NCBI RefSeq assembly: GCF_900156625.1
Contig: NZ_FTOB01000001.1
Coordinates: forward strand, 992,001 to 1,056,000
Direction of reading: 5' to 3'
Length of the DNA stretch: 64,000 bases
DNA from: Zobellia uliginosa
GTDB taxonomy: Bacteria; Bacteroidota; Bacteroidia; Flavobacteriales; Flavobacteriaceae
Shown here: one piece after another, positions 61,729 to 64,000 of the stretch
How the letters are laid out: every line of letters begins with the position of its first letter
How positions within the stretch are numbered: position 1 is the first letter of the stretch
Position numbers and translations under genes: made by a program
The notes under the pieces: generated by a model
Told to the model about the DNA's origin: nothing
Databases searched by the model: none
The model's input: the letters and a program-made list of their open reading frames with translations, nothing else

Positions 61729-62757
61729 TTATGCCGATACGGCCATCATGTTCTGCTTGTCTTTATACTGTTTTGGGCTACAGTTATATTTGTTTCTGAA
61801 AATTTTGGAGAAGTAGCTACGACTGGTAAAACCAATGCTATAGACCACTTCTGAGATGTTGAGGTCGGTGTTTTTGATCAACTCTTCGGCTTTTTTGATC
61901 CGTACCTCGCGGATGTAATCGGTCACCGTGGTGCCGTGCATGAGTTTAAAGCCTTCTTGCAACTTACAAGGTGAGAGTCCTGATTTACGGCAAAGCTCGG
62001 CAATAGACAATTGTCTCTCGGGATAGTTGTGTACAAAACTTGAAATTTCCCTTACCGATTCCATTTCCCTGGTGTTCAGGCTTCCGGTCCGGTTCTCTTG
62101 GTTCTTAAGGTCGTCCGTGTGTTGTTGAACCTCTAGGGCCAAGATCATATGTACCAATCCCTCTATGAGAAGGCTGCGCACGATACCCTGTTGCTTGATG
62201 GCCTTCAATTGTTTGATCTGATCGGCAATCTTTAGGTTGTACGAACCGATGTAGATGGTGTTCTCTGCGGTCTTTCCCTTTAAGATACGTTCTTGAAGCC
62301 TATAGTTCAATCCGTTTCGTTTTTCCGTCTGTTCGGCCCCAACGGTCTTTACAACGATCAATGAGGTGTTGACCCTTACATCTTTTCTAAAGTATAAGGT
62401 ATTTACGGCATGACTCTCATTGGTCAATATTCCGGTTTGGAAATTCTCCAAGGTATGTCTTTCGCTTTCGTTGTTAAAACTGTGTTCTATACGCCCTTCG
62501 GAGCAGTAGGCAAAACATATGGGAGCGTTCTTGTCCGTGCCGGTCCTTAGGGTTACGTCTTCCGAAAATTCCATATCGAATTCTAGATAGGAAATTCCTC
62601 CTTTAAAGGTAATTCCCCTAATGTGTCCACGTCCTAGCTCATTGTCAAGGGTTAAGATATGTTCTTTTACGTTTACCGAAAGCGACCCCCCAAAGTTGTG
62701 GTGAAGTTGTTCGAACATATTTTTAATAGCTGCAGATGATAAGGTGATAGTTGTCAT
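61729..62757 (-). CDS. AraC family transcriptional regulator
   Basis: A 342-residue regulator. The last 100 residues carry two helix-turn-helix motifs: 'SIAELCRKSGLSPCKLQEG' and 'NISEVVYSIGFTSRSYFSK', ending 'YNCSPKQYKDKQN'. The first 220 residues are an unassigned effector domain ('GHIRGITFKGGISYLEFDM'), longer than usual and without a signal peptide. A 47-codon frame lies 44 bp upstream, and repeated CACAAT half-sites lie further up, which may be sites of self-control. The target genes are unknown. Confidence 0.94.
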   Translation of the reverse strand: MTTITLSSAAIKNMFEQLHHNFGGSLSVNVKEHILTLDNELGRGHIRGITFKGGISYLEFDMEFSEDVTLRTGTDKNAPICFAYCSEGRIEHSFNNESERHTLENFQTGILTNESHAVNTLYFRKDVRVNTSLIVVKTVGAEQTEKRNGLNYRLQERILKGKTAENTIYIGSYNLKIADQIKQLKAIKQQGIVRSLLIEGLVHMILALEVQQHTDDLKNQENRTGSLNTREMESVREISSFVHNYPERQLSIAELCRKSGLSPCKLQEGFKLMHGTTVTDYIREVRIKKAEELIKNTDLNISEVVYSIGFTSRSYFSKIFRNKYNCSPKQYKDKQNMMAVSA

Positions 62758-62801
62758 AGTGTTCTGTTTTAAGGTTGTTAATTTCTTTTGGTTGAAATTG
62801 A

Positions 62802-62945
62802 TTATCCTTGGGGGTGTTGTTCCGTTCGGGATGCCCCCATATTGAAATGGTCGGATGTTGTTCCATTAGCGGAGAATTCATGAATCGATCGTACGCGGCC
62901 TACTTTGGCCAGTTGTTCAGATACTTTTTCCATCAAATTTTTCAT
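62802..62945 (-). CDS. Possible 47-residue protein upstream of the AraC gene
   Basis: ATG 62945 to TAA 62802: 'MKNLMEKVSEQLAKVGRVRS' then 'IHEFSANGTTSDHFNMGA' and 'SRTEQHPQG'. The first half is an amphipathic basic helix; the second is polar and low in structure. It could be a real small protein or a leader frame of the AraC mRNA. No homologue is recognised. Confidence 0.4.
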   Translation of the reverse strand: MKNLMEKVSEQLAKVGRVRSIHEFSANGTTSDHFNMGASRTEQHPQG

Positions 62946-63005
62946 AAGGACCAGTTCAATTGTTTAACTGTTGCAAATATCGGATGAGAGGGAGCCTAGC
63001 CTCTT

Positions 63006-63037
63006 ACACAATTACTGCATTGTGTTATACAATTGTG
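63006..63037. promoter_or_regulatory. Repeated CACAAT/ATTGTG half-sites, candidate operator
   Basis: ACACAAT (63006-63012), ATTGTGT (63019-63025) and AATTGTG (63031-63037) form two overlapping inverted repeats of 7 bp in the 400-bp gap between the kinase stop and the AraC start. The rest of the gap (62946-63165) has no gene that I can support. Confidence 0.42.
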
Positions 63038-63165
63038 GGTTTTGGTCAAAAACCGCGTTAAAATGATCTAAAGTAGGGGGTAGGAAGTATCGCCGTTACT
63101 CGGTTTTAGGTCGAGTAAGGGGCGATGTCGGCCGGCGAGGAAAACAAAAAATGGAAGCTTAGGGG

Positions 63166-64000
63166 TTAGGCCGGAAGGTAAAAAACAAAGGCGGAGCCTT
63201 TACCTAGTTCACTAGTGGCATAGATAAAGCCATGGTGATTTTCAATAATCTTTTTACAAATAGCGAGTCCGATTCCCGTACCCGAATATTCCGATTTTTG
63301 ATGCAGCCTTTGAAAGACCTCAAATATTTTTTCGGAGTGCTCGGTAGAGAAGCCAATGCCATTGTCGATTATGGTTATCTTATAATAGGTATTGGCAATC
63401 TTAAAAAAGTTCTCGGGAATCTGTTTGGAATGGATCTTTTCGGCCTGAATGGTAATGTTGGGGGTAACCTCGGTCGCCCTATACTTCAGGGCATTTGATA
63501 TGAGGTTATTGAACAGTTGTTCCAATTGGTAGGATACCCCCTTAATGGCGGGGAGCTCTTCACTTTTGATCAATGCCCCTGAATCGGCAATATTCGAGGA
63601 AAGGTCTTCTTTTACTTTGGCCAGTACCTCGTTAAGGTCAATGATGTCGAAATCTTCGTGTTTTGAATCGATACGCGAGTAGGTGAGCAGGTTCAGTACG
63701 AGCGATTGCATACGCGAGGCGGCATTGACCACTTTTTGAAAGTAGATGCGTCCCTTTTCAGATAAGTTTTCGGCCTCGGTACTTTCTAGGCGAGATATGA
63801 ACATCTGGGTCTTTCGCAAGGGCTCCTGAAGGTCGTGGCTGGCCACCCGGTTGAACGATTCCAGTTCCGCATTGGAATGTTGTAGTTGGAGGTTGCTCGC
63901 CCGTAATTTTTCCTCGGCGGCGATGTTTTGGGTTATATCTTGGGCCACCCCTAGCATGACCGAGGTATGGTTTTTCTCGATCAATTGTCCGTTGACCTCA
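63166..64000 (-). CDS. Sensor histidine kinase, N-terminus beyond the window
   Basis: The frame is open to the right edge, so only the C-terminal 278 residues are visible. They begin with the end of a PAS-type sensor ('SVMLGVAQDITQ') and a coiled coil. Then comes a HisKA domain with the phosphoacceptor His in 'VASHDLQEPLRKTQMF' and an ATPase domain with 'QLFNNLISNALKYR' (N box), 'IDNGIGF' (G1), 'FEVFQRLH' (F box) and 'GTGIGLAICKKI' (G2). This PAS-HisKA layout with 'HDLQEPLR' is typical of phytochrome-like and stress kinases. A TTG at 63984 is an internal codon and not the start. No regulator is seen downstream. Confidence 0.93.
   Translation of the reverse strand, partial: EVNGQLIEKNHTSVMLGVAQDITQNIAAEEKLRASNLQLQHSNAELESFNRVASHDLQEPLRKTQMFISRLESTEAENLSEKGRIYFQKVVNAASRMQSLVLNLLTYSRIDSKHEDFDIIDLNEVLAKVKEDLSSNIADSGALIKSEELPAIKGVSYQLEQLFNNLISNALKYRATEVTPNITIQAEKIHSKQIPENFFKIANTYYKITIIDNGIGFSTEHSEKIFEVFQRLHQKSEYSGTGIGLAICKKIIENHHGFIYATSELGKGSAFVFYLPA

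Overview
The window looks like a chromosome segment of a marine Bacteroidota bacterium of the family Flavobacteriaceae (Zobellia/Maribacter-like is a guess; the family is much safer). Reasons: lipoproteins with acidic residues after the lipobox cysteine, type IX secretion (T9SS) type A C-terminal sorting domains, a lipoprotein TamA homologue (TamL type) beside TamB, a two-gene methylmalonyl-CoA mutase, hardly any Shine-Dalgarno sequences, and promoters of the TTTG-N19-TAnnTTTG type. No insertion sequence, prophage, CRISPR array or rRNA operon was seen.

Layout. 1-10.9 kb (minus strand): a dense envelope cluster with DUF3137 (runs off the left edge), DUF1266, LemA, several lipoproteins and small membrane proteins of unknown function, a predicted cytoplasmic HtrA-like protease with a zinc ribbon, and a 401-residue protein that shares a C-terminal motif with that protease. 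11-16.8 kb: a cadherin-repeat lipoprotein with a DUF1566-like end, a small lipoprotein, an interrupted small membrane gene, and a LytTR regulator with its TPR-containing LytS-type kinase. 17.0-17.4 kb: tRNA-Arg(TCT) followed by about 170-bp tandem repeats that each carry the last 17 bp of the tRNA. 17.6-23.3 kb: a second two-component pair and mutB/mutA. 23.5-28.1 kb (plus): two paralogous T9SS cargo proteins, an interrupted secreted protein and a two-module beta-helix protein.

28.5-47.4 kb is a Wzx/Wzy/Wzc exopolysaccharide locus in two converging operons. The plus operon holds a GT4, a pyruvyltransferase, an FrhB-like protein, a WcaF-like acetyltransferase, a GT2 and a sugar-dehydrogenase-like beta-propeller with cytochrome c. 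The minus side holds the WcaJ-like initiating transferase (own promoter), Wzc, Wzx, GT4, Wzy, a WcaI-like GT4, a CapK-like adenylate-forming enzyme and an ATP-grasp protein. No Wza outer-membrane exporter is present. Much of 26-45 kb looks AT-richer than its flanks.

48-64 kb: a stress-flavoured group (43-residue glycine/cysteine membrane peptide, two short-chain dehydrogenases, alpha/beta hydrolase), tamB-tamL, then a BLUF blue-light sensor, Dps, a DUF892 ferritin-like protein, an AraC regulator and a histidine kinase running off the right edge.

Four genes are interrupted at short homopolymers, and each would be restored by one extra base (about 10.74, 13.46, 25.68 and 37.75 kb). The repeated direction and sequence type point first to indel errors in the assembly; biological frameshifting or phase variation is the alternative. 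The observations most worth following are the tRNA-linked repeats, the LemA/DUF3137/protease cluster and the redox enzyme in the exopolysaccharide operon.
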